In this document: positions 63,708 through 64,000 of the stretch, piece after piece | Layout: the number at the start of each line of letters is the position of its first letter | Position numbering within the stretch: the stretch's first letter is position 1 | Source of the DNA: an uncultured Tropicimonas sp. | GTDB taxonomy: Bacteria > Pseudomonadota > Alphaproteobacteria > Rhodobacterales > Rhodobacteraceae | DNA length: 64,000 nt | Direction of reading: 5' to 3' | Assembly: GCA_947497945.1 (NCBI GenBank) | Contig: CANMIP010000013.1 | Location: 97,670-161,669, forward strand | The notes under the pieces: generated by a model | What the model was told of the DNA's origin: nothing | The model's input: the letters and a program-made list of their open reading frames with translations, nothing else | The model's database searches: none | Position numbers and translations under genes: made by a program

Positions 63708-64000
63708 GAGGCTGTGTAGAAACTCGAACTGTGGGTATACTCGTCTTCAACAATTTGAGGCAGGCATGCCGGGCTATATCGAGGGCGTTGACCGCGAGCA
63801 GGTGACGTTTTTCCTGGAGCGGTTGGCGGACTGGATCGGAGACGATCATCCGGTTCGAGTGGTCGATGCATTTGTCGATGCGTTGGATCTGGTGGAAGCT
63901 GGTTTTGCACGGATGGTGCCGGCGCAGACGGGCCGCCCTGGCTATCATCCTTCAGTTCTGCTGAAACTCTTCGTCTATGGCTACATGAACCGGGTCGCAT
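63708..64000 (+). mobile_element. IS1182-family insertion sequence, left end
   Basis: GAGGCTGTGTAGAAACTC at about 63708-63725 is the terminal repeat type of IS1182-family elements, and the transposase begins 58 bases further on. The element runs off the right edge, so its other end and target duplication are not visible. Confidence 0.75.
63766..64000 (+). CDS. IS1182-family transposase (N-terminal part)
   Basis: About 78 residues are seen before the window ends. MPGYIEGVDREQVTFFLERLADW, DDHPVRVVDAFVDALDL and RPGYHPSVLLKLFVYGYMNRV match the N-terminal DUF772-type region of IS1182/IS1751-like transposases. The DDE catalytic part lies outside. Confidence 0.88.
   Translation, partial: MPGYIEGVDREQVTFFLERLADWIGDDHPVRVVDAFVDALDLVEAGFARMVPAQTGRPGYHPSVLLKLFVYGYMNRVA

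Overview
The window looks like a piece of an aerobic, high-GC alphaproteobacterium, most likely of the Rhodobacterales/roseobacter type. This is an inference from gene content: many TRAP and ABC uptake systems, sugar-acid catabolism, gamma-glutamylation-type genes and a second, N-type F-ATPase. No rRNA, tRNA, CRISPR array, phage module or replication origin was seen. Genes are tightly packed, often with ATGA overlaps, and many sets read as self-contained catabolic operons each with its own regulator. That suggests an accessory chromosome region or a large plasmid.

Layout: (1) 1-2.1 kb: the start of a TolB/FlgO-type putative regulator leaving the window, a small helical protein and a Crp/Fnr regulator. 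(2) 2.2-8.7 kb: a complete N-ATPase operon in the order atpDCQRBEFAG, with an FNR/FixK-like box upstream. (3) 9.0-9.8 kb: fused remnants of a 2-oxoacid dehydrogenase E1-beta gene and an E2 gene. (4) 10.1-15.9 kb: an idonate/gluconate-type sugar-acid cassette with a LacI repressor and a perfect 16-bp operator palindrome between divergent genes. (5) 16.1-24.8 kb: a six-gene minus-strand operon in which every product has a signal peptide or membrane anchor: metzincin, trypsin-like protease, secreted protein with a peptidoglycan-binding-like tail, RoxA/MauG-like di-haem protein, catalase-related haem protein and a second di-haem protein. This is the strongest candidate for an undescribed system. 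(6) 25.5-32.7 kb: a YtfQ-type sugar ABC importer with an enolase-superfamily dehydratase and an AldA-type dehydrogenase, divergent from an FCD-type GntR regulator and a GMC oxidoreductase (33.1-35.5 kb). (7) 35.6-40.8 kb: OsmC protein, a TRAP transporter, a broken MFS gene and a HAD hydrolase. (8) 41.0-45.1 kb: an arylsulfatase, a 4,5-dihydroxyphthalate decarboxylase-like protein with an export signal, and a decayed IS5-family element. (9) 45.1-50.3 kb: UPF0303 protein, a DUF2955-like/HlyD/AI-2E-type membrane operon and a potassium-channel-like protein. (10) 50.4-58.4 kb: N-formylglutamate amidohydrolase-like protein, TRAP transporter, glutamine-synthetase-like enzyme, a 70-residue protein, an aldehyde dehydrogenase and an Fe-type alcohol dehydrogenase. 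They are read as one operon that could take up an amino alcohol or amine, gamma-glutamylate it and oxidise it. (11) 58.5-63.4 kb: an RpiR regulator with a clustered operator region, then a PotABCD-type ABC importer. (12) From about 63.7 kb an IS1182-family element runs off the right edge.

A recurring feature is a strong hairpin just after the solute-binding-protein gene of three transport operons, as expected for mRNA stabilisation or attenuation that gives more binding protein than the downstream products.
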